Part shown: positions 40,730-48,717 of the stretch, one piece after another
Position numbering within the stretch: the first letter of the stretch is position 1
Layout of the letters: each line of letters starts with the position of its first letter
IMG/VR virus record: IMGVR_UViG_3300010354_000050
Coordinates: 1 to 64,000 of that record
DNA length: 64,000 nucleotides
Strand: one strand, 5' to 3'
Source: a virus
Notes under the pieces: generated by a model
What the model was told of the DNA's origin: nothing
Databases searched by the model: none
Seen by the model: the letters and a program-made list of their open reading frames with translations, nothing else
Position numbers and translations under genes: made by a program

Positions 40730-41080
40730 CTAAATTGTCTGTTGCCTAGGTGGATTACTACTACTTCTAGAAGATGAAGATGAAGATGAACTAGGTCTAC
40801 TACTACTTCCTGAACCAGAGGAGGAAGAAGTTCTACTAGGCTGAATTACTCCAGCAGGATTAGGCCCAGTTACGCCTGTTACTGCGGCCTGGGTAGCTAT
40901 TCTTCCTGCACTAGATTGAATAGGAGTCGGTGCATTGCCTGTGAACCGATTCCAAGAATTTGTTATACCTTGCCTAATCCTCGCCAATATATAGTCATCT
41001 GAGTCACCCCCACTATATTTAACTAGTGCCTGTTCCCGAAAGTCAACTAAGTTTTATTCGTCAAATCTACCTAAACCCAT
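40730..41080 (-). pseudogene. Tagged gene with in-frame TAA at codon 9
   Basis: From ATG 41080 the frame reads MGLGRFDE, TAA (41056-41054), then NLVDFREQALVKYSGGDSDD and a Ser-rich tail to 40730. It matches the N-terminal tag of its neighbours (KFEEDNLLEFREKALLRY) across the stop, so one point mutation at codon 9 explains the break. It lacks the C-module and any enzyme domain, so it may be a truncated duplicate. Confidence 0.65.
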
Positions 41081-41151
41081 TTGTACACCTACCTATAAAA
41101 AATTAAACTTATGCCAAACCTGTGAGTATACTACCCTGCCATAGTTCTTAC

Positions 41152-42468
41152 CTACATTCTCGACAGGGAACCAACAATCAGCTTAAAATATTCAGGGTCT
41201 TTTTCATATAGGTTAACCATAGCGGTACTGCTATGAAAGTACTGAAGCCCCATTGAAAAAACTTCTGTCGCATTTTTTCCTGTATAAACCTTTCCTACAT
41301 ATGGGCTTATATAGTTGCCAGGTAAAGCTACCTCAGTTCTACTATAAAAAGTAGCGTCCGTTAATTTATTCAGGGACTCCGGCTTACGGGAAGTAGCCCT
41401 AGAGTCCCTGAAATCTACCATAGACCTGTATATTTCGGGATTGGAGTACTCAACGAAATGTCCGAACTCGTGCCAAAGAGTTGATGTCTGACTTGTTGAA
41501 TCTTTGTTACTTGCTGACATAGCAATAAACCCCTTTGGTATCAATGGGGGCTTGAAAGCATAAGCCCTCCCTCCCATAAAAAATGCAGGATCTCCTATAG
41601 AACCTATAGAGTCTTCTTTGTTTTTTGTAATAACATACAAGTCTTCTAATGCACGCTTATAAAACTCTTCAGCAAAGTAGTGGTCTTTTCCTGTTTTAAT
41701 CCTGACTTTTTCTACTTGTTCTCTAGCTTCTTGACGATTTCCCTTAGATAACAAGTTCTCCCTAATAAAATTCATTTGTTCGGCGGCTTTAGCGAAGTCC
41801 TTCGGGGGAAGGCGACCATTACTATCTCTATTGAGATTGAGGAGGTCTAATTCAGAAAACTGTTCGCTATACTCTTTCTCTGCTTGCTTTATTACTCCCT
41901 CATGGCTATTACCTTCTTTCTTAGTAAGGAGATTTTTAGCTGCCGTTCTTAATCTTGGTATTAGGTTCCTTCTTCTAATGCCCCTAAGCTCTTCAGGAGT
42001 AGGGGGTCTGACGTTATTGCCAGAGTTTCTCCCATCATTGGCTCCTCTCTCATCTCTGAGTTCTTCAGGAGTCATGGGTCTTACCCCTGTCCCTTGAGGG
42101 GATTGCTGCCTAGGGGCAGAAATTTCTCTTCCAGAAACACAATTTCTATTCCGAGGTATCCCGTAAGTAGACCCGTCTGGTCTTTGGCAGAGTTTACCTG
42201 TGTCTACCTGGGGTTGCCCCCTGTCATTATCACTAGAAGAAATTTTGGTTCTATTTCTCCTAGGGTTTGAGTTATTACTCTTTACTTTCTGCCTATTTGC
42301 TCTTTGCTTTAACCTATTGGCTAATCTTTGCTTTAACCTATTGGCTAAGTTTCTTCTAAGATTACCAATAATATAGTTCTCAGAATCCTTACTATCGCCA
42401 GCGTACCTTAATAGGGCTTCCTCCCTAAACCTGAGTAAACTATCCTCTCTAAATTCTCCAAAGGCCAT
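41152..42468 (-). CDS. Tagged zinc metallopeptidase (438 aa)
   Basis: ATG 42468 is chosen because the following residues (MAFGEFREDSLLRFREEALL) match the tag of the neighbouring genes and AAGG lies about 12 bases upstream; the longer frame from 42531 does not match. It has the module LCQRPDGSTYGI...C at about residues 78-102. The C-terminal domain has H333-E-F-G-H337 (WHEFGHFVEYSN), a conserved PGNYISPYVGKVY and a late Glu (TEVFSMG, about E402) as third zinc ligand. This gluzincin-type layout is seen in toxin-like and virion-associated peptidases. Confidence 0.75.
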   Translation of the reverse strand: MAFGEFREDSLLRFREEALLRYAGDSKDSENYIIGNLRRNLANRLKQRLANRLKQRANRQKVKSNNSNPRRNRTKISSSDNDRGQPQVDTGKLCQRPDGSTYGIPRNRNCVSGREISAPRQQSPQGTGVRPMTPEELRDERGANDGRNSGNNVRPPTPEELRGIRRRNLIPRLRTAAKNLLTKKEGNSHEGVIKQAEKEYSEQFSELDLLNLNRDSNGRLPPKDFAKAAEQMNFIRENLLSKGNRQEAREQVEKVRIKTGKDHYFAEEFYKRALEDLYVITKNKEDSIGSIGDPAFFMGGRAYAFKPPLIPKGFIAMSASNKDSTSQTSTLWHEFGHFVEYSNPEIYRSMVDFRDSRATSRKPESLNKLTDATFYSRTEVALPGNYISPYVGKVYTGKNATEVFSMGLQYFHSSTAMVNLYEKDPEYFKLIVGSLSRM

Positions 42469-42533
42469 TGCTGAATACCTTTTTTTACTCGTCTTGTGTA
42501 TAACCTGTATTAAGAGCTTACCCCCCACCATTA

Positions 42534-43763
42534 CTACAGTGATGACAAAACTCCTACAATTAATTTGAAATATTCAGGATCTTGTTCATACAACCTTCTC
42601 ATCGACTGTGGATCTGAAAAGTATTGAAAACCCATTGCGAAAACTTCTGTACTATTATAGCCTCCTTCTGGAAGTTCAGGATAGACCTTGCCAACATAAG
42701 GATCTATATAGTTTCCAGGTAAAGCTACTTCATCCTCATTGTAAAAGGTGCTATTTGATAAAATATTCATAGACTCAAGCTGGTCGGAAGTAGCCCTTGA
42801 ATTTCTAAATTCAACCATAGAACTGTATATTTCAGGGTTGGAAAATTCAATATGATGGCCAAATTCATGCCAAAAACCACTATTTTGATTTTCCCAACTA
42901 GCACTTCTTCCAGTAGAAATAGTACCTGGAAATTCAAAAGTTTCTCCATTTTCTTCACTAGAATAAGGAGCCCTTGCCCAAGCCCTTTCCTCACCTTCAT
43001 CAAAAATTTCTGACAAGGTGTTGACCCTATTATTAGCAATCTGATATAGATCTATGAGTTGGTTTCTATAATCTTCTTCTGAAAAAGGATGATCCTCTGG
43101 CAAGTCAAACAAAGTATTGTTGGCATTTTCAGTAGCTAGTTTCCTGTTTCCCCTAACTAAAAGATCTTCTCTTATCAGTGAAAATTCCTGGATTAAGATA
43201 TTGTTGATATTGCTTAATATTTGGTTAAGAGCTTCAATTCTTCTATTCGCTTCTTCTATTACCTCAGAATCATTTGAATTGTTCCTTACTTCTTCGTGGG
43301 CAGTAAGGGCAACGAAAATTTCTCCAATAGAATTGAATTCTCCATAAGCTTCCTCAATTCTCTGAAAATTTTCTTGGTAAAGTTCTTGAACCTGTCTAGT
43401 AATTTCATCAACACTTGCAGGTTGTTGTCCCCTTTGATTTAACCTTTCTTCTATATTCCTTGTTAAGGCAACTTTTAATTGCTGGAGTTGTACACCACTT
43501 TGCCTAACTCTTTCAATAGCTGCTTTTAATAAGTTTTGCTTCTCTTGGTCTACTATTTGTTGTTGTTGTTGTTGTTCTTCCTCTGGCACTGTTTCTTCAA
43601 CTGGCAAATCTTCTTCGGGCGGCTCAGAAATAGGTTTTCCAGTTACACACTCTCTGTCTTCAGGAATCCCATAAACAGTTCCATCCGGCCTTTGACAAAG
43701 TTGACCAGTAGCTTTCTGCCTATATTCTAATAAAGATTCTTGTGTAAATTTCCCTAGCTTCAT
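42534..43763 (-). CDS. Tagged zinc metallopeptidase, paralogue (409 aa)
   Basis: Short form of the tag (MKLGKFTQESLLEYRQKA) directly followed by the module LCQRPDGTVYGI...C. Helical middle. The C-terminal zincin has H299-E300-F-G-H303 and E373 (TEVFAMG), with PGNYIDPYVGKVY in common with the gene at 41152. Most upstream gene of the minus-strand block. Upstream of it no sigma70-type promoter is seen, which suggests a phage-specific late promoter. Confidence 0.75.
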   Translation of the reverse strand: MKLGKFTQESLLEYRQKATGQLCQRPDGTVYGIPEDRECVTGKPISEPPEEDLPVEETVPEEEQQQQQQIVDQEKQNLLKAAIERVRQSGVQLQQLKVALTRNIEERLNQRGQQPASVDEITRQVQELYQENFQRIEEAYGEFNSIGEIFVALTAHEEVRNNSNDSEVIEEANRRIEALNQILSNINNILIQEFSLIREDLLVRGNRKLATENANNTLFDLPEDHPFSEEDYRNQLIDLYQIANNRVNTLSEIFDEGEERAWARAPYSSEENGETFEFPGTISTGRSASWENQNSGFWHEFGHHIEFSNPEIYSSMVEFRNSRATSDQLESMNILSNSTFYNEDEVALPGNYIDPYVGKVYPELPEGGYNSTEVFAMGFQYFSDPQSMRRLYEQDPEYFKLIVGVLSSL

Positions 43764-43814
43764 CTTGTTTAATAGGGTATATGGGCTGCTTTGTAATTTT
43801 TACCTTTAACGTTC

Positions 43815-43843
43815 TTGACATTTCCAAAACCCTATGCTAAAGT
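43815..43843 (+). promoter_or_regulatory. Sigma70-type promoter
   Basis: TTGACA (43815-43820), TAAAGT (43838-43843), 17-bp spacer. Confidence 0.7.
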
Positions 43844-43875
43844 AGATTCAGCAACCTGACAGAGAAAACAAAACA

Positions 43876-44298
43876 ATGGATTTTTCTTCTAGCCTAACTC
43901 TACTCACTGAAGCTTCTAAAGAATACCACTTTAGTGTTCTTAAGATTTTAGAAGACAGCCTTAAAAAGTTTACTCACAAATATCCTGACGTTGTAGTAGG
44001 TTGGACTCAATCTACTGAAAAGGATAAAGAAGAAGGAATTTGGGAGTTTGCAGTTAACGATTTTCAAGTCTTTGTCTCAGAACAAGATTTAGTAGAATTT
44101 GATGGCTACACTACTTCCTACTATTCCCTTGAAAATTTTCTAATTGATTATCCACATCTAGGAGAAGATTTTTGGGATGATTGGGTGGCCCTTGAATCTT
44201 TTCTGGCAAAAGTTCCCACCCAAAACTTTAAGGACTTGTTTGGCAGTGATTCTAAAATCTTGTTTTCTAATGAAGGCTATCAAATTAAAGGTCTATAG
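43876..44298 (+). CDS. Hypothetical protein, paralogue of 44675 (140 aa)
   Basis: Acidic, Trp/Tyr-rich soluble protein. The VVVGWTQST and FLIDYPHLGEDFWDDWVALE segments align with FIISWTQYT and FLENHPDLGIKVWDAWCSLA of the protein at 44675. A third, broken relative is at 55187. Family function unknown. Confidence 0.7.
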   Translation: MDFSSSLTLLTEASKEYHFSVLKILEDSLKKFTHKYPDVVVGWTQSTEKDKEEGIWEFAVNDFQVFVSEQDLVEFDGYTTSYYSLENFLIDYPHLGEDFWDDWVALESFLAKVPTQNFKDLFGSDSKILFSNEGYQIKGL

Positions 44299-44302
44299 AC
44301 AA

Positions 44303-44659
44303 ATGGCAAAACCACTGCTTCATGCTGAACATTCTGCTCAAAAACATGGAGGAATAGTTGAAGACTATCTCCCTATCCACAACTTCATTGATTCTTCTAA
44401 AGCCCATGTACCAGATATTAGACACAGGGCTTTACTTCATAATTCCTTTGGGATCTACTTGACAGAACAGGTCTTTGGGGTATATATTGTAAATAGTGAT
44501 GGGAAGAAAGTTTCTGTCAGAGATGTAGCAGAAGAGCATATCAAACAAGATATGGGAAATATACCTACTGTACAAGATTGGTTAAAGTGCATGGGTATCC
44601 AAGATTGGATGCTAGGACACAAAAAACCAAAGGCTACTCGTCACTTTGATTTTGATTAA
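44303..44659 (+). CDS. DUF6915-like protein (118 aa)
   Basis: ATG 44303 four bases after the preceding stop is the start; an upstream ORF extension lies in another gene. The HAEHSAQKHGGIVEDYLPIH, RHRALLHNSFGIYLTEQVFG, IPTVQDWLKCM pattern is that of small phage and plasmid proteins grouped as DUF6915. The conserved His residues suggest a metal or nucleic-acid role, but function is unknown. It lies between two paralogues (43876 and 44675). Confidence 0.7.
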   Translation: MAKPLLHAEHSAQKHGGIVEDYLPIHNFIDSSKAHVPDIRHRALLHNSFGIYLTEQVFGVYIVNSDGKKVSVRDVAEEHIKQDMGNIPTVQDWLKCMGIQDWMLGHKKPKATRHFDFD

Positions 44660-44674
44660 AACTAGGGAAAAATT

Positions 44675-45112
44675 ATGAAAGAAGCTTACGAAGCTACAGT
44701 TAAAATGATCAAAGACTCCCGAAATAGCTACATTAGTTTAGCTAAGGAAGCTCTGTTCAATGCCTTAAAAATTTACTTTGAAGACTACCCTGAATTTATT
44801 ATCTCTTGGACTCAATACACACCTTATTTTAATGATGGCGATCCTTGTACTTTTTCTGTAAATAGTCCTGAACTTTTTCTAAATGAAGGAGATTTCCATT
44901 ATTCAGATGGGTATAAATCTTGGAATTATTATAAGGGAGATTTCTTAGAAAATCATCCCGATTTAGGAATTAAAGTTTGGGATGCCTGGTGTAGCCTAGC
45001 CGATTTCTTGACTGACATTCCTGATGAAATTTATGAAGAAATCTTTAACAACCATGTAAGGGTAATTGCTTCTAAGGATGGTCTTCAAGTAGAAGGTTAT
45101 GACCACGAATAA
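44675..45112 (+). CDS. Hypothetical protein, paralogue of 43876 (145 aa)
   Basis: ATG 44675. Same architecture as the protein at 43876: N-terminal amphipathic helix, SWTQYT strand, acidic middle with YKSWNYYKGDF and a VRVIASKDGLQVEG C-terminal strand. Followed by a strong terminator. Confidence 0.7.
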   Translation: MKEAYEATVKMIKDSRNSYISLAKEALFNALKIYFEDYPEFIISWTQYTPYFNDGDPCTFSVNSPELFLNEGDFHYSDGYKSWNYYKGDFLENHPDLGIKVWDAWCSLADFLTDIPDEIYEEIFNNHVRVIASKDGLQVEGYDHE

Positions 45113-45127
45113 AGGATAATAAGAAAA

Positions 45128-45158
45128 AGGAGTTTCTAGTATAAACTCCTTTTTTTTT
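45128..45158 (+). terminator. Rho-independent terminator
   Basis: AGGAGTTT/AAACTCCT stem, 7-nt loop, nine T. Confidence 0.9.
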
Positions 45159-45220
45159 GTTTACCTATTAAAAGCCAATAAGAAAAAAAATTTTTTTTTG
45201 TTACCTGAATCTTCTAAAGA

Positions 45221-45249
45221 TTGACAAATAACTTGTACCTTGCTAAGAT
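45221..45249 (+). promoter_or_regulatory. Sigma70-type promoter
   Basis: TTGACA (45221-45226), TAAGAT (45244-45249), 17-bp spacer. Confidence 0.65.
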
Positions 45250-45284
45250 GAGGTTGCAGCTAATCCATTGCAGGTTATGTAATA

Positions 45285-45614
45285 ATGCCTAGTGTAAATG
45301 AAGATATTAAGAAAGAATTTCTACGGCACCAAGGAGTTTTAGATGATCTTTTCCAAAAATATATTGAAGAAAATCTCACTATCCCTGTTGGAACCACGTT
45401 TATCTATGGAGATGAACTTAGCACTGTTGTAGGTGCTGTAGTTGTCCCTCCTGAAGACTTTTCTGTATTTCTAGATATATGTCCAAAAACAGATATTTGG
45501 CTCCTTCTTGATATCCCTAGTTGGCGTATTGAAGGACAACCTGAAGCTAAAGTAACTTTTTCTCTAGGAAGGTTCCTTAGAGCTGTGGAAACAGGATATA
45601 TTTTAGTTCTTTAG
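45285..45614 (+). CDS. Hypothetical protein, 109 aa
   Basis: ATG 45285. Helical N-terminus, then Val-rich strands (DELSTVVGAVVVPPEDF) and a Leu-rich C-terminus. Not recognised. Confidence 0.65.
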   Translation: MPSVNEDIKKEFLRHQGVLDDLFQKYIEENLTIPVGTTFIYGDELSTVVGAVVVPPEDFSVFLDICPKTDIWLLLDIPSWRIEGQPEAKVTFSLGRFLRAVETGYILVL

Positions 45615-45646
45615 TTGAACCAGTGGAGTAATTCTAATTAAAAACT

Positions 45647-45674
45647 TTGCAAATTTCATAAAATTTGCTATAAT
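45647..45674 (+). promoter_or_regulatory. Sigma70-type promoter
   Basis: TTGCAA (45647-45652), TATAAT (45669-45674), 16-bp spacer. Confidence 0.65.
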
Positions 45675-45702
45675 GGTTATGTACTCTTTTGGTACTTGTT
45701 TA

Positions 45703-45948
45703 ATGCTAAATGAATTTTCAATTTCCCGTGAAAAAAGTCTAAAGATCTATAAAGATCTTTTAGAATACTTTTCTTCTAAGGAAGCAAAAGAAAACTACAA
45801 AGTCCTGGGTAAGTGGTTAGGTTTTCTCACTGTTTATCTTTTGACTTTTTCTTTTCTGCTTTACAACTATGCTGAGCAAAGTATTGAAGTAATCAAGAAA
45901 AAGATTAAGGAAAACAAGGAAAAAGAAAACCAAACCCTTGATCAATAA
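45703..45948 (+). CDS. Single-pass membrane protein (81 aa)
   Basis: The frame is open from an ATG at 45673, but that ATG overlaps the promoter -10; ATG 45703 is the first one clearly inside the transcript. A membrane segment (LGFLTVYLLTFSFLLYNYA, central) is followed by a strongly basic Lys/Glu-rich tail. Not recognised; a single helix plus charged tail is compatible with many phage membrane proteins. Confidence 0.55.
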   Translation: MLNEFSISREKSLKIYKDLLEYFSSKEAKENYKVLGKWLGFLTVYLLTFSFLLYNYAEQSIEVIKKKIKENKEKENQTLDQ

Positions 45949-45955
45949 AGATTAT

Positions 45956-45990
45956 AAGGAGAAAGGAAATATCTTTTCTCCTTTTCTTTC
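45956..45990 (+). terminator. Hairpin terminator
   Basis: AAGGAGAAAG/CTTTTCTCCTT stem (one bulge) and a T-rich tail. Confidence 0.6.
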
Positions 45991-46019
45991 TTCTTTTCTA
46001 TAGTTCAAGTTTTAATAAA

Positions 46020-46869
46020 ATGAATGTTTTAAGTTTGTTTGATGGGATGAGTTGTGGGCAATTAGCTCTTAGGAAAGCTAATATTCCTTATGACAACTAT
46101 TATGCTTCTGAAATTAACAAATATGCTATAAAAGTTACTCAACATAACTTCCCCAATACAATTCAAGTTGGAGATGTTTGCCTGTTGACTTCAGAAAAAC
46201 TCCCTAAAATTGATTTGCTAATTGGTGGTTCTCCTTGCCAAGGCTTTTCTTGTGCAGGTAAAGGATTAAATTTTGAAGATCCTAGAAGTAAGCTGTTTTT
46301 TTGAATATGTAAGATTGAAAAACCAACTTCAACCTGAATTTTTTCTTTTAGAAAATGTAAAGATGAAGAAAGAGTACCAAGATGTCATTTCTGAATTCCT
46401 TGGTGTAGATCCTGTTATGCTAAATAGCAGCTTAGTATCAGCACAACTCAGAACTAGGCTCTACTGGACAAATTTACCAATTCCTGTCATTGAAGACAAA
46501 GGAATATTAGTTAAAGATATTATAGAGCAAGTTGATTATGGTCAATTTTATTATTTGCCAGATGAAAAAATCTTCAACTTGAGTTTTTCTGAAAATGGGG
46601 TTTACTATGGTGATAAAAGTAAAGGGGGTTATAAGCAAAGAAATGTAGCTTGGTTGCCAAATGGTAAACATGGTTGCTTAACTGTTTCTAATGGTGGCAG
46701 AGTCTATGTAAACGGGAAAGTTAGAAAGACTACTAGGGGGGAAATGGAAAGGCTGCAAACAGTTCCAGATGGTTATACCGATATTGTAAGTTATAATCAG
46801 GCAATGGGGTTATTAGGAAATGGTTGGACAGTTGACACCATTGCTGAATTTTTCAAGTCTTTGAATTAA
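46020..46869 (+). pseudogene. Cytosine-C5 DNA methyltransferase, split by one extra T
   Basis: The first ORF (46020-46304) has motif I (LFDGMSCG) and motif IV with the catalytic Cys (SPCQGFS, C73). It stops in a T7 run at 46296-46302. Deleting one T gives the canonical RSKLFFEYVRL junction and continues with motif VI (LLENV), VIII (AQLRTRLYW), IX (GEMERLQTVP) and X (LLGNGW) to TAA 46867-46869, about 282 residues. All motifs of a Dcm/Dnmt-type enzyme are intact, so the single-base change is recent, a phase-variable switch or a sequencing error. Intact, it would protect phage DNA from restriction. Confidence 0.8.
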
Positions 46870-46870
46870 A

Positions 46871-46954
46871 TGTTGAAAGGTATTAGCAATGAGTATAAAT
46901 ACCTATTGGTTAATGGTTGTTGAAAGGCATTAGCAATGAGTATAAATACTTATT
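46871..46954 (+). repeat. Two 37-bp direct repeats
   Basis: Copies at 46871-46907 and 46918-46954 differ at two positions (C/T). Each contains GAAAGG...GAGTATAAATAC. The second copy leads into the promoter at 46953. Non-coding. Confidence 0.8.
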
Positions 46955-46981
46955 TACAAAGCTTTCTTTACAGGTTATAAT
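46953..46981 (+). promoter_or_regulatory. Sigma70-type promoter
   Basis: TTTACA (46953-46958), TATAAT (46976-46981), 17-bp spacer. Confidence 0.65.
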
Positions 46982-47007
46982 AGGTAGAGTAAACTCAAGA
47001 AAAAAAA

Positions 47008-47145
47008 ATGTTTTTCATTTCTGCTATGTTAGGCTTTTCAGTAGTCATGCTGTTTAGCCTTTTAGATTCCTTAATATTGAAACTACTCTTAGCATTTGTT
47101 TTCGCCTTTAACATAATATTTACACTGTTTCTCTGGAAAGATTAG
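47008..47145 (+). CDS. Small two-helix membrane protein (45 aa)
   Basis: ATG 47008. Nearly the whole protein is hydrophobic: two membrane segments (ISAMLGFSVVMLFSLL and LLLAFVFAFNIIFTLFL) joined at DSLILK, with a charged WKD end. The layout resembles small class II holins, but the gene is far from the wall enzymes, so holin is only one option. Confidence 0.55.
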   Translation: MFFISAMLGFSVVMLFSLLDSLILKLLLAFVFAFNIIFTLFLWKD

Positions 47146-47166
47146 TTTAGAATTTCCTTAAAAAGA

Positions 47167-47195
47167 TTGACAAGCAAGAAAACCTGATCTATAAT
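47167..47195 (+). promoter_or_regulatory. Consensus promoter for tRNA-Arg(CCU)
   Basis: TTGACA (47167-47172), TATAAT (47190-47195), 17-bp spacer. Confidence 0.85.
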
Positions 47196-47214
47196 AAGGT
47201 CAGGTTGAAAACAA

Positions 47215-47288
47215 GGGACACTAGCTCAAAAGGATAGAGCAACTTCCTCCTAAGAAGTAGGTTACAGGTTCGAGTCCTGTGTGTCCCG
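47215..47288 (+). tRNA. tRNA-Arg, anticodon CCU
   Basis: Full cloverleaf: acceptor GGGACAC/GTGTCCC, D arm with AGGATAGAGC, anticodon arm ACTTC-CTCCTAA-GAAGT, T arm ACAGG-TTCGAGT-CCTGT, discriminator G. No encoded CCA. Reads AGG codons, which are frequent in the phage genes. Followed by an AATTTGC/GCAAATT hairpin. Confidence 0.93.
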
Positions 47289-47346
47289 TTAATTTGCCTA
47301 AAGCAAATTATTCAATGAAAACTGTAATAAAAAAAAGGGGGGGGGA

Positions 47347-47375
47347 TTGACAAACTTAGAAAAGCAGGTTATAAT
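47347..47375 (+). promoter_or_regulatory. Consensus promoter for tRNA-Lys
   Basis: TTGACA (47347-47352), TATAAT (47370-47375), 17-bp spacer. Preceded by a run of nine G. Confidence 0.85.
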
Positions 47376-47394
47376 GAAATCAAGTTAAACACCT

Positions 47395-47465
47395 GGGACA
47401 TTAGTTTAGTGGTAAAGCACGGGGCTTTTAACCTCTTGACCAGAGTTCGATTCTCTGATGTCCCA
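47395..47465 (+). tRNA. tRNA-Lys, anticodon UUU
   Basis: Acceptor GGGACAT/ATGTCCC, D arm GTTT/AAGC, anticodon loop CTTTTAA, T arm CAGAG-TTCGATT-CTCTG, discriminator A, no CCA. The anticodon stem has one C-T mismatch at its outer end and the variable loop is only 4 nt, so function could be reduced. Confidence 0.85.
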
Positions 47466-47512
47466 TTAAATTGATCAAGGCAATTTATATACCTTAATTA
47501 AATAAAAGATCT

Positions 47513-47620
47513 ATGAAAAACTTTTTCAGAAATGTTTGGCTCTATAAAAATGAAATTCTAATGAATTTTTTGATGTTACTTGAAATGGTGAAAAGTTGTA
47601 GAACTGGAAGCCTTCATTAG
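47513..47620 (+). CDS. Possible tiny protein (35 aa)
   Basis: ATG 47513 to TAG 47620, Met/Leu-rich, no clear ribosome-binding site. It may be spurious or a remnant; the rest of 47466-47678 holds only a hairpin after the tRNA. Confidence 0.2.
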   Translation: MKNFFRNVWLYKNEILMNFLMLLEMVKSCRTGSLH

Positions 47621-47678
47621 TAGAACAAATTAAAGACTCCCATAGCAAATTCAGTACTGTTGACAAAACTGACTAAAG

Positions 47679-47963
47679 ATGTTAAACTCATATTATCCCG
47701 TTGACAAAATAGTTGACAGGGACGAATTAAATGTTATCCTAAGCCCAATTGAACAAATGGAAAAAATTAATTTTTTACCCCCTCCTTTTCCAGAACAAAA
47801 TTCATTAACTGAAGAATTTATAAATGATTACCTGTGTAAGCTTGAACATTTACCTTCTTTATTTGAAAGGGAAGGCAGATCAGAAGAGTTTATGGAGGGG
47901 GTTAATAGTGTAATTGACATTTTATACAATTACGTTCAAGCCTATGTTTATTTCAAAGATTAG
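47679..47963 (+). CDS. Hypothetical protein, 94 aa
   Basis: ATG 47679. Acidic helical protein with FLPPPFPEQN linker and a Tyr-rich C-terminus. Not recognised. Confidence 0.6.
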   Translation: MLNSYYPVDKIVDRDELNVILSPIEQMEKINFLPPPFPEQNSLTEEFINDYLCKLEHLPSLFEREGRSEEFMEGVNSVIDILYNYVQAYVYFKD

Positions 47964-47972
47964 TAGTCAAGG

Positions 47973-48001
47973 TTGACAAATTTAGCCTTTAGTGCTATAA
48001 T
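47973..48001 (+). promoter_or_regulatory. Consensus promoter for the intron-containing tRNA
   Basis: TTGACA (47973-47978), TATAAT (47996-48001), 17-bp spacer. Confidence 0.85.
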
Positions 48002-48069
48002 AATAAAGGAAATAATTCAAATTTCCTTTCAACTTGGGTCATTAGCTCAGTGGATAGAGCAACCGCCTT

Positions 48070-48717
48070 TTGCAAGCTCACCTAAGTAAGTAACAATAAA
48101 AATGTAATTTATATGGTGAAAAATGGAGCCTGTTTTATGGAAGACTGAGAAGGTTATAAGTAAAGGTGATTATAATTACGCTTTAGTTAAGAACCATCCA
48201 AAAGCTAATAAACATGGGTATGTTCTAGAGCATAGAGTAGTTGTTGAAAATCATCTTGGTAGACTTCTTAATCCTACTGAAGTTGTCCACCATATTAATC
48301 ACGATAAAAAGGACAACAGAATTGAGAATCTTGAAGTTTTAGACGTTTTAGATCACCTAAAACTACATGGTTTAGAGCAAGGAAGAAAATGGTGTCATCT
48401 TAAGTGTCCTAACTGCGGAGTAGAATTCTGCAAGGAAATGAGAAATACACATCTAGTAAAGAAAAGTTCTTTTACTACTTGCTCTCCTGTATGTAGAGGT
48501 AAACTATCAAGAAAAATTCAATTAGGTAGAGAAACTGAAACAGTGGAAGCTGCTATATCGGAGAATATCCTTTGCGTCTTTAGGCGATTTAAGGACAACA
48601 CCGAGGTAACTGTCTTATAACAGGAACCGTAGAGACTAATACGCAGCTCACCTGAAATGGTGAAGATAGAGTCCAGCCTACAACACGAAAGTGGTCATAG
48701 TAATATGATGTAGGAAG
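48070..48717 (+). mobile_element. Group I intron with HNH endonuclease gene
   Basis: 648-bp insertion in the anticodon loop. The 3' part has the conserved R element (TAGAGACTA around 48629-48638) and S element (AAGATAGAGTCC, 48663-48674), with short pairing GCTCACC...GGTGAAG between them. This arrangement closely resembles the small tRNA introns of cyanobacteria and of the Azoarcus tRNA-Ile gene. The HNH gene lies in the peripheral part before the R element. Exact splice sites are predicted to within about 2 nt. Confidence 0.82.
48123..48620 (+). CDS. Intron-encoded HNH homing endonuclease (165 aa)
   Basis: Residues about 35-85 form an HNH domain: EHRVVVENHLGR, then VVHHINHDKKDNRIENLEVL with H56-H57 and N65, and a final HLKLHG. 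The C-terminal part adds a Cys-rich zinc site (CPNCGVEFC and TTCSPVC). Location inside a tRNA intron and ATG start at 48123 fit a homing enzyme that spreads the intron by cutting intronless tRNA genes. Confidence 0.9.
   Translation: MEPVLWKTEKVISKGDYNYALVKNHPKANKHGYVLEHRVVVENHLGRLLNPTEVVHHINHDKKDNRIENLEVLDVLDHLKLHGLEQGRKWCHLKCPNCGVEFCKEMRNTHLVKKSSFTTCSPVCRGKLSRKIQLGRETETVEAAISENILCVFRRFKDNTEVTVL

Noticed and set aside
44177-44302. N-terminal extension of the DUF6915 gene
   Set aside because: Lies in a different frame of the gene at 43876; the domain begins at ATG 44303.
47008-47145. Firm holin call for the two-helix protein
   Set aside because: Topology fits, but it is far from the wall enzymes and next to tRNA genes.
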